Assembly: GCF_030272615.1 (NCBI RefSeq)
Contig: NC_081409.1
Location: 873,386,626 to 873,450,625, forward strand
Direction: 5' to 3'
DNA length: 64,000 bases
Source: Cryptomeria japonica
Taxonomy: Eukaryota; Streptophyta; Pinopsida; Cupressales; Cupressaceae
Position 1 is the stretch's first letter. Each line of letters starts with the position of its first letter. The position numbers and the translations under genes are program-made. The notes under the pieces are model-generated. The model worked only from the letters and a program-made list of their open reading frames with translations, was not told the DNA's origin and searched no databases. This document shows, in pieces, positions 35,717-47,202 of this stretch.

Positions 35717-36493
35717 TGTTAGGATTCCCATAGATACTGAGAGGGGGGGTGAATCAGTATCTAACCGGTTATAAGATTTTCTTGACTTAAAACATGTTAA
35801 GCATATCAATATTGTATACCGGTAAACAAGAAATAATGCAATAAACAAAGATAACAATAACCACATGAAAAACACACCATAACACACTAGTTTAACGAGG
35901 AAACCCAGTGTGGGAAAAACCTCGGTGGGATTTGTGACCCACAATATTCACTTACTGGCCAATAAGATAATATTACTGCTACAAGAGGGGCCTGCACATG
36001 CAGGAAGGCCAAGTGTCTAGAGCTCACTACTCAATTACAAAATGGGAAGTCTCACTAACTTACAAAATGGATTATATAAATCCAATGTCTTGTACTGCTT
36101 CAAAATAGCATCTACTATGCCAGATCTAGTACCGGTTTATAGCTCTACTTCATACATAAACCCTTAACCTATAATTCACATAATAGGTCTACCTTATTTC
36201 ACCTTACAAAATGTTCTACAATGGTCTCTTATATATATGAGTCATTTTACAACTTTCCAAGTTGGCTTACAATGATTTTACAATAATTAACAAAATATAT
36301 TTCAAATAAAATTCATGTCGGATTCTATGCCGGTATGCTTCCTTTTACTGTTGGTGGTCTCTGTGCCAGTGTAGAGTCTATCTTTGTCAGTGCCAGTAAA
36401 TTATCTTGCCAGTGTCATAGGTTGTAAGGTTTCCATCAATGACAAAACCTCCAATCACCTACAATATCTCATTGGAGTGTGCATTTGCCAACA
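35717..36493 (-). repeat. 5' LTR of element A (777 bp)
   Basis: TGTTAGGATTCC...TTTGCCAACA in plus orientation. Matches 29972-30772. Carries the G-rich run GAGAGGGGGGGTGAATC near its PBS end, as do the LTRs of B and C. Confidence 0.95.
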
Positions 36494-36498
36494 ATATG

Positions 36499-37595
36499 TT
36501 TTTTCTCCACTTTGGAGGCAGGTTTCTCTATTTGTTTTACCTCGAATAAACCTCCTCCTTTGATAGAATGTTATTGTAAATTCCTATAAGCTCTTTCTCT
36601 CTAGCATGATTCTATTGATTCATACTATCTTTGATAAATATTTCATTCAACTCTCGAAGCTCCTTTTCAATTTTATCTTTTTCTTCAAAGATATTGCCAA
36701 ATTTTTCTCTATTCCAAAGCAAGAGTTTTTGCTTAATAAATTTCATCTTAGCTACAAAACAAAACATCTTAGATCCTATGAATTTTTCCTCATCCCACCA
36801 TTTTGAAATTAATTTGAGGAATTTTTCATCTAGCATCCACATTTTTTCAAATTTGAAAGGGCATCTAGTTGGATGATTATCTTCTTCAATTAGAAGGTGA
36901 GTAGGGAAGTGATCTGTACCAGAAGCAGGAATAATGTGAGAACCCATAATGTGAGGAAAATCCAACAATTTTCCTTTGTAAAGGAATCTGTCAAGATTCT
37001 CTGTGATGTAATTGAAGCCTGATCTCCTATTGTTCCAAGTGAAATTACCATTACTAGATTTGATTTCCAAAATTTCATTGGTGTGAACCCAATGTTTGAA
37101 ACATTTCATTGATTGGGGGATTCTTCTGACCCCCCACCCCCCCATTTTTTCTGAAATGTCTAGAAGAGCATTGAAATCCCCTCTAATAATAAAGTGACTT
37201 AATGTATGGGGGTCAAAGAGGTTACAAATTTCTCTCCATGCCAATCTCTTTTTGTCATCACGGATGGGACCATAGACATTTAATAGAAGGAATTCAAGGT
37301 TACTTTGCATGCTCATAAGCATTCCCCCTATCCATTATCTATTGCTAAATATTGGAGTATAGGAGACCCACCGGGGATCCCATATCATACACAACCCTCC
37401 CGATGCACCAATAGCCTCAACAGAATCCATCTTCCACAAACCTAGTTTCCTACCAAAGTTAGAAGAGTCTTCTAGAGTAAACTTTGTCTCTTGAAACATT
37501 AGGAGATCAATTTTCCACAAAAATATGAAGCACTTGATTAATAAATATTTATTAGGGGCCTTTAGTCCCCTAACATTCCAAATAGTTATCTTCAT
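36499..37595 (-). pseudogene. LINE ORF2: AP-type endonuclease
   Basis: The ATG at 37595 begins MKITIWNVRGLKAPNKY. Catalytic motifs are all visible: WNVRGL (Asn), MFQETKF (Glu), IIRGDFNALLD (Asp/Asn) and ASGTDHFPTHLL (Asp-His). The domain nicks target DNA to prime reverse transcription. One stop at about 37335 splits it; both parts keep one frame (37595-37335 and 37322-36612). After excision of the insertion the frame runs on through RETCLQSGEKTNTKFFH into the RT. Confidence 0.93.
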
Positions 37596-38334
37596 GGCTC
37601 TTTGGGAAGGACCTTCCCCTTCCTTTCATCAAATAAATCAGTAAGTTTACCTTTGTCTCTAGCTAGACCATCCAATGTGTCTCTCTTTTTCCCTTCAACC
37701 GCACAGTCAAGGAGATCAATACTATAGCATTTTTTATTGATCCCCAAGATAGGATTTGAGATGGGGTTATCTACAATACCAACCCCCTCAACTTGAGGTG
37801 CCATATTGGGAGTATCTACCTCCACTTCCCCATTTTCCTCCATAGAGTCCAATTTTTTTTGAATGAGGAATTGTTTCTCCTCTTCCTTCTCTGGACTTAA
37901 GATTTCCTCATTATTAATTCCAACTAAATTTAATGTTGATTCTAATTCCAGAGGGATATCATGGTTGATTTCCTCAACCTAGGTATAAGACTCAAGATTA
38001 TCCAGCCCTGGATGGGCTGGGGAGAAAGGATTGATATCTATAGAATTGAGTTTATGTAATTCATCAGATCTTAGGGCATTAGTTTCTTTTAGAAGATTTT
38101 CCAAGGATGACTTATTCTCATTATGTGATGGATAATTAATATCTCAATTATGGGGGGCAGATGCCAGGGGTTTCAGTTGAGTACTTTCAGAAGTATCAAG
38201 ATAGAAGCCACCCTTACCTTCAATAAATTTCACATTAATATCAAGTTTTGTGGTTTGAGATTCCACACTAATATGATTGACCTCCTCTATCCCAAAACCC
38301 TAAATTAAAATGTCTATTATGTCAATGAAGCAAT
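37592..38334 (-). pseudogene. LINE ORF1, C-terminal part
   Basis: Continues the ORF1 interrupted at 39382. It reads GFGIEEVNHISVESQTTKLD with three or so stops, then an acidic tail (MEENGEVEVDTPNMAPQVEG) and a Lys-rich end (DERKGKVLPKEP). The TGA at 37592-37594 overlaps the ORF2 ATG at 37595. No knuckle is seen in this part. Such tails of plant LINE ORF1 are variable. Confidence 0.7.
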
Positions 38335-39381
38335 TGTTGGAATTTTGTATATGTTGATATAGTTTTGTCATTGATGTCAACACTTGGCATCGCTTGTCAA
38401 CACTTATCAACACTTGGAGACTTTGGTTATATTCACTGCAAGTCAGAGACTTATGCAAGTCACTGGTATTTGGTTCACCGACAGATTATATTGTTCACTG
38501 GCACTTGGAATGACTTGGAGACTACTTGGTTATGTCGAAGACATTATTCGATCACTTGGTTTTGGCAATTTGGTTAATTGTTTATTCAGGTTTGCATATT
38601 TGTTGTTACCAGCAAATAGGTCCAGGATAAGCACTGACAATCATATCTATTCCAAATCAGCATGACATGTTATGGAGATTATTTATTATTATTGTAAATG
38701 CATTGAGCCAACATCATGTATCTAATATTGATTTTATTGTAATATCTTTTAGTGAGCTGACCTATTCAATTGGTCTTAGGTTATGATATAAATGTAATAT
38801 CTTATTTGTAAGATCGTTGTAAGAATGCGAAAAGGATTGCAATAAGGTTTATGCGAAGACAAGAAGAGCTATACATGCATACATCATTTGAAGGTTGAAG
38901 GAAGGATATTGTGAAGGCAATCATAACTTAACCGGTACTGAATCTAGTATATGAAGATGCTATTTTGTGCAGTACATTATCATTGGATTTAACCATCCAA
39001 TTGAAGTCAGTGTGACTCTCATTTTGTAATTGAGTAGTGAGCTCTAGGTAGCTGGCCTTTCTGCATGTGGAGAATCCATATTGTACACACATACTATCTG
39101 CAGTAGTATCATTTGATTGTGGGTAAGGCTTCCCACCATGGTTTTTCCCCTTACAGGGTTTCCACATACAAACATTTGTGTTATGTGTTTTGTTTGTTAT
39201 TGTCTTTCTGTTTCATGCATTAATCTTTACCGGCATTGCAATTAACTATTAAGACTCTCTACCGACATAAAGTTTGGTTTACCAGTATTAAGAATTAAGT
39301 TTTGGTTAAGTTAATTTTGGTTGAATTTATTGGACAACTAATTCACCCTCCCCCCCTCTTAGTTGTCTCCAGGACCTATCA
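38335..39381 (+). repeat. solo LTR in LINE ORF1 (1.05 kb)
   Basis: TGTTGGAATTTTGTATATGT at the left, CTCCAGGACCTATCA at the right. Flanks GCAAT (38330-38334) and GCCAT (39382-39386) form a one-mismatch target duplication. Excision rejoins ORF1 in frame (NPALYDGFIDIID). The landmark appears as its reverse complement (CCACCATGGTTTTTCCCC near 39134), so this LTR is on the plus strand. Confidence 0.85.
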
Positions 39382-40262
39382 GCCATCATAAAGGGCTGGA
39401 TTAATAGTCCAAGATCCTTGACCTGACAAAATTTCTATTGGGTCGAAGGATTTAACATTTGATTTTAATTCTATTAGAAGTTTTATATGTTTATATTGCT
39501 CTTCTCTATCAAGACCTCCGCATCCAATGTAGGTACCCAGTTTCTGGCCAATAACTTCTAGAATTTGGGAGAAGTGATATTCTTTAGGGAGAGGGCCCAA
39601 ATCCACCCATATTCGTACCCTTCTAGGTCTAAAAGAAAATGGGTCAAAATTCAGATACCATTCCATAAAAGAAAAACAATGACCCTAAAATAACCTAACT
39701 TTTCCTGAAATAATTTCTTTTTTAATGTCTGCATTCTTACACATAATATAAAAAGCATCATTATCAAGATCTGAAATACTTACCTCCCATGGGAACCACG
39801 AATACCACCAGTCAATTGCCTCCCGAGCAAGGAGATCGTTGCCATTCCATTTGACCAAAAGCCCTAACCTGTAATATAGGTTCAACATCAGATTGAGTAT
39901 CGATGAAGAGATTTCAATGGAATATTTGAATCTAGGTTGTGTAGCTATTTCCTGGTTCTCTTTGTTGGATGAGAAAACCCCAATCTTTCCTAGAGGAACA
40001 CAGTTGGGACCTAAATCTGAGGGATGCCCAAGTTTCCAAACTCTGTTTGGACAAAATTTCATGGTTTTATTGCCATTTTTTCCATTAGGAGCTCTTTTAA
40101 CAGAAGCTGAGGATTGTAATAAATTTTTTGGTAAGAGAGAGCACATTTATCCACCCAAACCCCATTTTCAAACACACATTGGGGGAAATGATCACTAATC
40201 AGATTTATCTTAGGAAGAGGCACAAAAAGAAACTCCTTTGCCGAGTTTACTTTTGAATCCAA
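39382..40262 (-). pseudogene. LINE ORF1, DUF4283-type N-terminal part
   Basis: The Met at 40262 starts MDSKVNSAKEFLFVPLPKIN. The frame of 40146-39685 contains LLVKWNGNDLLAREAIDWWY and NDAFYIMCKNADIKKEIISG. The segment 39666-39379 reads MEWYLNFDPFSFRPRRVRIW and VDLGPLPKEYHFSQILEVIG. These match the DUF4283 pattern that typifies plant L1 ORF1 proteins (an RNA-binding fold). A frameshift separates the first 60 codons, and one stop separates the last piece. Confidence 0.85.
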
Positions 40263-40281
40263 ATCTTTTTCACCTCTGTCA

Positions 40282-41797
40282 CTACCTCATAAAACTTGTC
40301 TCTACATCTTTAGTTATGGCTGCAACATATTCCCTTTGAGACTTCTCCTTCTTCTTTTTCTCTATTCCACTAGTTGACTTTCTTGGTGGCCTGGGTGGAG
40401 GGACAATCTTCTGAGCAACAAAGGTTGGTGCTAACATGGTTTTCCTTGGATTGGTTTTCTTGGGAGGAGTGGAGACTGGTTTTGTCTTCTTAAGCTTTAC
40501 CATGTCCTCCTCCTTCAGAATGTTTTGTTCCCTAGCCCTTTGAATAGCTTCCTTTGTTATAACCATTTTCTTTGCAATCTCTTCAACTTCTTTTTTGACT
40601 TTTCTCTTCCTTTCGGACTCAGTGAATTTCTTATACAGGTCTAGATCTTTCTTTTTGTAAGTACTGAACCTCTCTTCCTTCTCATCTACAGGTTTACTTA
40701 GAAGATATTGTACGTAAGTCAAGAGTATTTCCATCCACTTCATACTCCATGGGCATGATCCATATAGTTCTTGGTTCAACTACCTCCATGTGGCATTGAT
40801 CTTTATCAACCTTGAAACATATGGTATCTTCATATTTTTCAACTATTTTCTTTGGAATCCTCTCTCTGCTTTGCATCATAGCTTGAAATGATTTGAAATA
40901 ACCCCACAAAGAAACTTTTTTTGCTACTACATCACCCAATCCTTGCAAACCTTTTTTAATTTGAACTGCCACCAGTTTATCAGAAGCCTATTGTATTTTT
41001 TCTATATTGGGGATTTCATTCAAAAAGTAAAATGCCAAACATACAATCAAAGAACAAAACTTGAAGGCATGCTTCTTATCTTGTTTGATCTTCTTCAAGT
41101 TTCTCACAAGCTCACTAAGAAGCACTCCACACAGATCATATTTTTTGTCCTCCTTGAGTATCTGATAGGCTGCATTTATTGCAGTACCGTATACCGAATT
41201 TGATCTGCTAGACTGGTACACCTTATATCTTGTCACCATTAAGAAATATCTCACATCATGTTCAATTATGATATCACTTATTGCCATAAACTAGCTGTCA
41301 TGTTGGGATCTGGTTATCTCTGTCATAGTGGTGTTCTTGACATGTCTAAGCTTGGGGATCTCACTGGTTGCATTTAAATAGGTTACCACTTAAATGGAAT
41401 GATTTTTGAACTTATGAGGCATATCTAGCCATATAAACTCATCATGGCTTTGGCTCAAGATATACCTGACCCATTGGGGTTCATCGAACACTAGAAAGTG
41501 AAAAAATTGGATAAAACCCTTGTCTTGCAATGATTTAAATTTGGGCTTCAGGTTCCCCATCTCATCCATCATATGATTAATTTATAATGATAGTATGTCT
41601 ACATTCCCAAGATCTTCGATATTACAATAAATATATACCCTAATATTCTCATTATTCAACACCCCATATGACACAGAGGAAAATGCTCCATTCAGATCAT
41701 CTTCGACCGATTTGAATGGATGTTTCTTGATCACTAGCCCTGCTCTATCAATGATTTATACTACCAACAGAATTTCTATACCAGATGTTGATGCCAT
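40282..41797 (-). pseudogene. element B ORF2, N-terminal half
   Basis: Start MASTSGIEILLVV at 41797. Conserved with A and C: YIYCNIEDLGNVDI, YILSQSHDEFIWLDMPHKF, YDLCGVLLSELVRNLKKIKQ, FKFCSLIVCLAFYFLNEIPN, RIPKKIVEKYEDTICFKVDK and PRTIWIMPMEYEVDG, then a Lys/Pro-rich linker (KPVSTPPKKTNPRKTML). The reading breaks at FMR (about 40282) where LINE sequence begins. Stops and frameshifts occur throughout (for example near 41389 and 40987). Confidence 0.75.
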
Positions 41798-42955
41798 TTC
41801 AAAAATAGGGTATGAAAAAATCTCAAACACAGATAAATACTATTTTAATTTCAACTAGATGCTACGAATCATTGTCAAATCATTTCAAGATTTGTTTTTG
41901 TAGCATAATCTCGTTTGTCTCACTCTCCTCTTATCTTTCTCTTCATTTGCAATGTGAAGAATGAATGATAGAATTCTATTTTCATCCTCTAAAAAAATAA
42001 CTTTAAGTTGTAATAAATGCACAATCATAAAGGCATTCCGGATACCCTATTTTCCTAGAATCCATCACTAGATTCTCAGATAGGCATGAAATCTTCCGAA
42101 TATCAACTGTATAACTAATCTCAATCATCTGCAACCTTCCACAGTCAGTTACAAATCTTAGAAAGGGGGTTTTAAGGATCTTCATGAAAATATTCCCCCT
42201 AAGGCCTAAATACCTTGGTTACCAGACGAGGTTCCAACACCAGAATTAGGTGTGGAGTCATTCTATGTATTTGAAGCTTCCTTCTTAACACGCATCTTCT
42301 CTCTAACCTCTTCAACTTTCTCTTTCCCCTTTTTATCTGAGATGTTTCTTGAACACCTGCCCTGCTCTATCAATGATTTATACTACCAATAGAGTTTCTA
42401 TACTAGATGTTGATGCCATTTCAAAAATAGGGTATGAAAAAATCTCAAACACAGATAAATACTATTTTAATTTCAACTAGATGCTATGAATCATTGTCAA
42501 ATCATTTCAAGATTTGTTTTTGTAGCTTAATCTCGTTTGTTTCACTCTCCCCTTATCTTTCTCTTCATTCGCAATGTGAAGAATGAATGATAGAATTCTA
42601 TTTTCATCCTCTGAAAAAATAACTTTAAGTTGTAATACATGCACAACCGTAAAGGCATTTCGGATACCCTATTTTTCTAGAAGCCATCACTGGATTCTCA
42701 GATAGGCATGAAATCTTCCAAATATCAACTATATAACTAATCTCAATCATTTGCAACCTTCCGCAGTCAGTTACAGATCTCAAAAAGGGGGTTTTAAGGA
42801 TCTCCATGCAAATATTCCCCCTAAGGCTAAATGCCTTGGTTACCAAACGAGGTTCCAACACCAGAATTAGATGTGGAGTCATTCTATGTAGTTGAAGCTC
42901 CCTTCTTAACACACATCTTCTCTCTAACCTCTTCAACTTTCTCTTTCCCCTTTTT
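41741..42955. repeat. 622-bp tandem duplication in element B
   Basis: TGCTCTATCAATGATTTATA at 41741 recurs at 42363, and the two units stay alignable to their ends with scattered substitutions. Each unit holds the end of ORF1, the linker and the first codons of ORF2, so B has two ORF2 starts (41797 and about 42419). Small ORFs at 42003-42185 and 42625-42936 are the same non-coding linker twice. Confidence 0.9.
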
Positions 42956-43977
42956 ATCTAATCTGTTCTTATCTACTTGAGCATTCTTGCTCACATTCTT
43001 GCTTTGCAATATTTTGCAATGTGACCGAATTTGTTACATGCATAAAAAACAACATTTCCTTGCATAGGTCCGAAGTTCATCTGATTTGGTCTCATCCTGC
43101 ATTGGTTAGAAATGTCTCCAAACATTATACAAGTATAACATCTCTTATTTTGGAAATTATTCATCACTGCTCTGCACATGTTTGACTTATGAGCAAAGTT
43201 GTTGCATTTGAAAAATTGACCGATAAAGATAGGACCATTATTCATCATCATATTTATGCATTGACTTTCCATATGGCTGAATTTATTGCAAACAAAACAT
43301 TTAACATTGAATTTATAGGCATTAGGTTTCCTTACCGGAGGTCTCTTGTTCTTCTGATGATTTATTTGTCAAAAACCAGAGGATTCTCCTTTCTTATATC
43401 CAAGTCCTCACATGTCTTTTCCACTTCTCTAATTTTTTGGCATCTCATCTAGCTTGGTTGAGCTATCTTTGAATTTTTCTTTGTACTCATTACCAATAGA
43501 AAGTTTATGTCTCAGAATTATGATCTTCCTTTCAAGTTCTTTCCCATCATTCTTGGATTGTACCAGTTCAAGTTTCAACTGATTAGTCTCATAGTTCAAT
43601 CTGCAACATTCATCATATCTATCCTTCAATGGCTGAGTCAGATTTTTCTCATTCTTCTTCATGTCTTCAATCTCCTTTGTCATCTTCATCAAAATAGATT
43701 GCATCTCATTCTAAAAGATTGCATTTTCTCTAGGAAGATTATCACATTCATCTATCTTCTCTTGTAGGGCTTGATTGTTAGAGCTTTGTTCTTCTTTCTC
43801 CTTTAGTTTATCCATTAGTTCATTTATATTTTCTTTGGATGTGTTCACTTGTTCTTTAGGAGATTCAATTAAATTTTCAGTAGCATCCACACTTCTCCTT
43901 GGGCTAATTTTTTCTTTCATTGCTACATCAAGATCTTCAAGTGCAACAGTAAGTTGCTTCTATAAACCAGAGTCCAT
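42875..43977 (-). pseudogene. element B ORF1: coiled coil plus CCHC knuckles
   Basis: The ATG at 43977 starts MDSGL, a stop, then KQLTVALEDLDVAMKEK, aligned with the A and C starts. Heptad-rich segments (KEQVNTSKENINELMDKLKE; MTKEIEDMKKNEKNLTQPLK) precede knuckles at 43272-42991: CNNFAHKSNMC with a lost Cys, CYTCIMFGDISNQC with His changed to Asp, and FYACNKFGHIAKYC. The end merges with the duplicated linker, so the stop is approximate. Confidence 0.75.
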
Positions 43978-44031
43978 TGATTCAATCTTTCGGATCTTCC
44001 TCAAGCTGTTAGGCCTCTTCCGAGGAACTAA

Positions 44032-44043
44032 GCTCTAATACCA
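44032..44043 (-). promoter_or_regulatory. primer binding site of element B (one change)
   Basis: Minus strand TGGTATTAGAGC: the Met-tRNA type with a C-to-T change. Confidence 0.85.
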
Positions 44044-44045
44044 AT

Positions 44046-44395
44046 TTTTGGAATCATTGAACACTGATAGGGGGGTGAACTAGTGTTCTGTAATTCACAA
44101 ATTTATTAAACCGGTTCTTAAACCACTGGATGCATAGCAATGAAAGTAAAGTGCAGAAACATAAACCAATCAACCACAAAACCATAACACCAAAATTTTC
44201 AAGTGAAAACCTGGAAATGGAAAAACCATGGTGGGATTTGAACCCACAATATTATTATAATTTAATTAGGAGTATGATAATATTACAAAAAGGGGAATGC
44301 ACTAACATTTAGGCACACTCCCTAGAGCTCACTACTCAAATACAAATGAGGGCTACAACCCAGACGCCTCACTGTCCCACAAATGATTACAAATA
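44046..44395 (-). repeat. 5' LTR of element B, first 350 bp
   Basis: Starts TTTTGGAATC (mutated TGTTGG), has GATAGGGGGGTGAACTAG and GAAAAACCATGGTGGG (44218 onwards), and ends abruptly at a new LTR start at 44396. The remainder would lie beyond the assembly gap. Confidence 0.8.
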
Positions 44396-45629
44396 TGTAG
44401 TGTCATAAATTTCAACCTTGCAATTTTTTGACCGCATTTGGGTCTTCACATTGGTGAATGAATCACTAAGCCTGATTGGGGACCTAAGACATGCTCATAC
44501 CTCCTAAAACTTGCATTTCCTTGCATCCCTCACTTCCCTCCTACACACCCTATCCTGAGTTAGGGCACGACAGGGGTGCGGCGCCCCTATCCTCCTAGGA
44601 TAGGGGTGTGGCATCCTTGTCCCCACCCTATTTTGGGCCCCCTTAACTTAAACCCTACATTGGGCTTATCAATTTTGAAGCGGAAAAAGTTTCCCCATGG
44701 CGGACTAAGATGAAAAAATCAGTCAAATAACCCTAATTGACAAATATATAAGATGCATTTTCCCCTCCTATTGGTAAGAAACTCAAATAAAAGTTCAAAG
44801 TGGAAGTTGTGATCCTAAGAGAAATGGCATAAGAGAAATCAAGCATTCAAGTATTCAAGTGTCCTTTCAAGCATCCATTGAGCATCTCAAGTATCCTTTC
44901 AAGGAGAGGTGTTGTATTCAAGTCAAGGATTCAACCATTGAAGAGGAGATCTATTTTGACATCCTATTCTACATATCCTTTCAAACAACTCTATGGAATC
45001 CTCTCTTGAGGTGAATTCTACTTCAGTCATTTACTTTCATTTACTTGCAAGTTTTTTTCATCATTTGGTTAATTCCAAACTGGGGTTTGACATGAAGGCA
45101 AACCCCCAATCCCAACAACATTTCCTCTCTTTTCTGTGTGTAGGTTGTAGGTGCACAGTTGTATTTGCAAATTTGGACTTCATTTTCAAAGATGGAAAAA
45201 CCCTTTTCAGCCTGTGGATTTTTTCGAGGACCGAGTACACTTTCAACCTAGTCCCAACAACTTCCACCCAAATTTATAGGAGAGCTTTGTGTCGGCATTT
45301 TACTTCTAATTTCAGTGCATAGCTTCATTCCGCATCTCTATCTAAAGTTATAATCATTTCTTTGTCATCTTTACACTTAGTCTCAAATTTCTTAATTCAA
45401 GTTGTCCATCTTAAAAGAGGGGTTACTTTACTTTCCAAATTCTTTGTCAACTCATTTAGTATTCAATCTCTTTCCATTGGATTCGATCTAGTGAATTTCC
45501 CCCCCTCTTTTAAACATAATGTGCATGAGAAGTTGAAGGGAGTCCTTTGTGAAACTTTCACTCTTCATTTGAGGGGAGTAAAGATTTCCACTTGATCTCC
45601 CCTCATCACCTTTTTCATACCACATTACA
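44396..45629 (+). repeat. 5' LTR of the gypsy-type element (1.23 kb)
   Basis: TGTAGTGTCATAAATTTC...TACCACATTACA with TGTA/TACA ends. The start matches the solo LTR at 28418-29966 read on its minus strand. The following TTTTGGTGAACACGACGTC may be a decayed PBS starting TGGTGAACAC at 45632; I cannot name the tRNA. Confidence 0.65.
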
Positions 45630-46770
45630 TTTTGGTGAACACGACGTCTTACATGCTTGACATTTCACATTATTGCAAATTTTTCATTTACAAGTTTAAT
45701 TTTCTTGCAAAACTTACTGGTTAATTCGATCAAACGCTAGTTGTTAAAATTGAAATTGAACTTTTGTTTTGCAAAAAAATTCTATCTATTGTTTTAGATC
45801 TAAAAATTGTATTTTTTGTCAAATTCAATTTCTTCACTATCTTGTTCAATTTGGAAATAAAATTTACAAAATTAAGTGGTTAATTGTCAAAACCGTAATT
45901 TTCAAAAATCAACTTGAACTTGTGCAAAAATTGAATTTACATTTAATTTTCATATTTGGAACTATTTTCACATTTGTTCTCTTGCCTAAAAATTCAAATT
46001 TTCAATTTTCCTCCTTTTTCCAAACTTCAAAATTTTAAAATTCAATGGTTAGGTCTTAAAACCCCAATTTTCTAATTTACTTGGATTTTGTGCAAATTTC
46101 AATCAATTTCAGTTTTCTAAACATTATTCAAGGTGGCCCTATCTATTAGGTTTGACCTTTTTCAAATTTACCATTCAATTTCTTATCTTTTTCAAAACCC
46201 TAATAGGGTCCTATTTTGACATTCAAACTTTAATTTTGCCTATCTAAAATTCATAAAATTAACCAATTTTTGGGTATTAGCTTGAAAGTTAGCGTAACTT
46301 TCATCCCTCAAAATATCTAAAAAAGTTGGGCGGGCTAGGTGCACTTTCAACCTCGTCCTTGGTTTTTTTCCCAAAATTTCAGGAGACTGTTATGACTGTA
46401 TTTAATTGCTTAAATCCAAAAAATTGGTTGATCTTGTCAAATTTTGATCCCTCTAAAATCAATAATACTTCCCAATTTCAACATCACAACTTTCAAGGAA
46501 AAATTTGAAATTTGGTGGTTAATTATAATCTGCCCTGATTTTAAAAATTCTGATTTTGTCAATTTTAATTTTTAAATTAAGTGGTATCCCATTGGCCCTA
46601 ATTTTAAAATTTTAAATTATTTTCATTCATCATAGATTATTTTAGAAATTGTGTCATTTCTTCCTTCAAAAAAGTTCAAATTGTATAATCATAATTCTCT
46701 TGAATTTTGCATTATTCAATTTTGCAAACTTTGTTCCCAAAATTCAAAATTCAAATTTTCCCTCTAGTGC
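45630..46770 (+). other. A/T-rich leader of the gypsy-type element
   Basis: Dominated by short runs such as TTCAAATTTTCAATTTTC. Only short chance ORFs. Acts, if anything, as the 5' untranslated leader. Confidence 0.5.
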
Positions 46771-47202
46771 ATGAGTTTTACCACTATTAGTCCTACCTAT
46801 ACTATACTCGTTAGACAAAGCATTATAATTAAGGCTTCCCAAGGTTTAATTTCCAAAGAGATGGAGCCTAATTTGGATGATTTCTTCAATGAGGATAATG
46901 CTAATTCTTCCCATCCTAATAGCATCCCTATTTACCCAATTGATGATTCCAATGATGAGGAAGAACCTTTGACTAGAGTTTCCATAGATCAACTTTCAAA
47001 ATTGGACAATCAATTTGACAACTTCCAACAATGGATGTCCCAAGAATATCCTAATAGTGAAGCTCTTCCATTAATTGAAGGTCTAAAGCACATGATTCAA
47101 AGTGATAAGAATGGAATTGATATATTGCATGGCATTCCTCATATTGTTGATTCTAATGTCATGCCTCTAAAGAGTTGTTCTGAAAACTTAGGTTATTCAT
47201 AA
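46771..47202 (+). CDS. putative Gag N-terminus, 143 codons
   Basis: Acidic, open and without stops: EPNLDDFFNEDNANSSHPNS, DDSNDEEEPLTRVSIDQLSK, FQQWMSQEYPNSEALPLIEG. I do not recognise a domain. Its place after an LTR and leader suggests the start of a Gag polyprotein; reading continues past a stop at 47200 (STQINHYIPLTTSITSIPNF) before decaying. Either Met at 46771 or the later Met at 46861 (MEPNLDDFF) could start it; the latter fits better with the acidic run. Confidence 0.45.
   Translation: MSFTTISPTYTILVRQSIIIKASQGLISKEMEPNLDDFFNEDNANSSHPNSIPIYPIDDSNDEEEPLTRVSIDQLSKLDNQFDNFQQWMSQEYPNSEALPLIEGLKHMIQSDKNGIDILHGIPHIVDSNVMPLKSCSENLGYS

Larger units (their letters stand above)
29972..36493 (-). 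mobile_element. element A: complete LTR element with ORF1 and ORF2, no pol
   Basis: A 6,522-bp element bounded by a perfect 5-bp duplication ATATG (29967-29971 and 36494-36498). Order on the minus strand: 5' LTR (36493-35717), Met-tRNA PBS, ORF1 (35645-34509), ORF2 (34203-30997), PPT, 3' LTR (30772-29972). Nothing between PBS and PPT looks like protease, RT, RNase H or integrase, so it must borrow these in trans. The LTRs differ at roughly one base in twenty over the first 150 bp, so the insertion is not recent. Elements B and C are relatives. Confidence 0.9.
23438..40270 (-). mobile_element. L1-type LINE, split by nested insertions
   Basis: Read on the minus strand: ORF1 with a DUF4283-like region (40262-39382, then 38334-37592), ORF2 endonuclease (37595-36499), RT (28417-26900), C-terminal region (26900-26257) and zinc/RNase H tail (24489-23560). 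Removing the insertions 38335-39381, 28418-36493 plus duplicated target bases, and 24490-26256 leaves about 5.8 kb, a normal plant L1 length. ORF1 and ORF2 overlap as ATGA at 37592-37595. The 5' end abuts the ORF2 of element B near 40270, so the LINE probably inserted into, or replaced part of, element B. Many stops; inactive. Confidence 0.85.
40271..44395 (-). mobile_element. element B: relative of A, truncated
   Basis: Minus strand: LTR fragment (44395-44046), PBS, ORF1 (43977 to about 42875), a 622-bp duplicated linker, ORF2 (41797-40282) cut by the LINE. The LTR is cut at 44396 by a gypsy-type element. The 3' half of ORF2, the PPT and the 3' LTR are not identified in this window. Confidence 0.8.
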
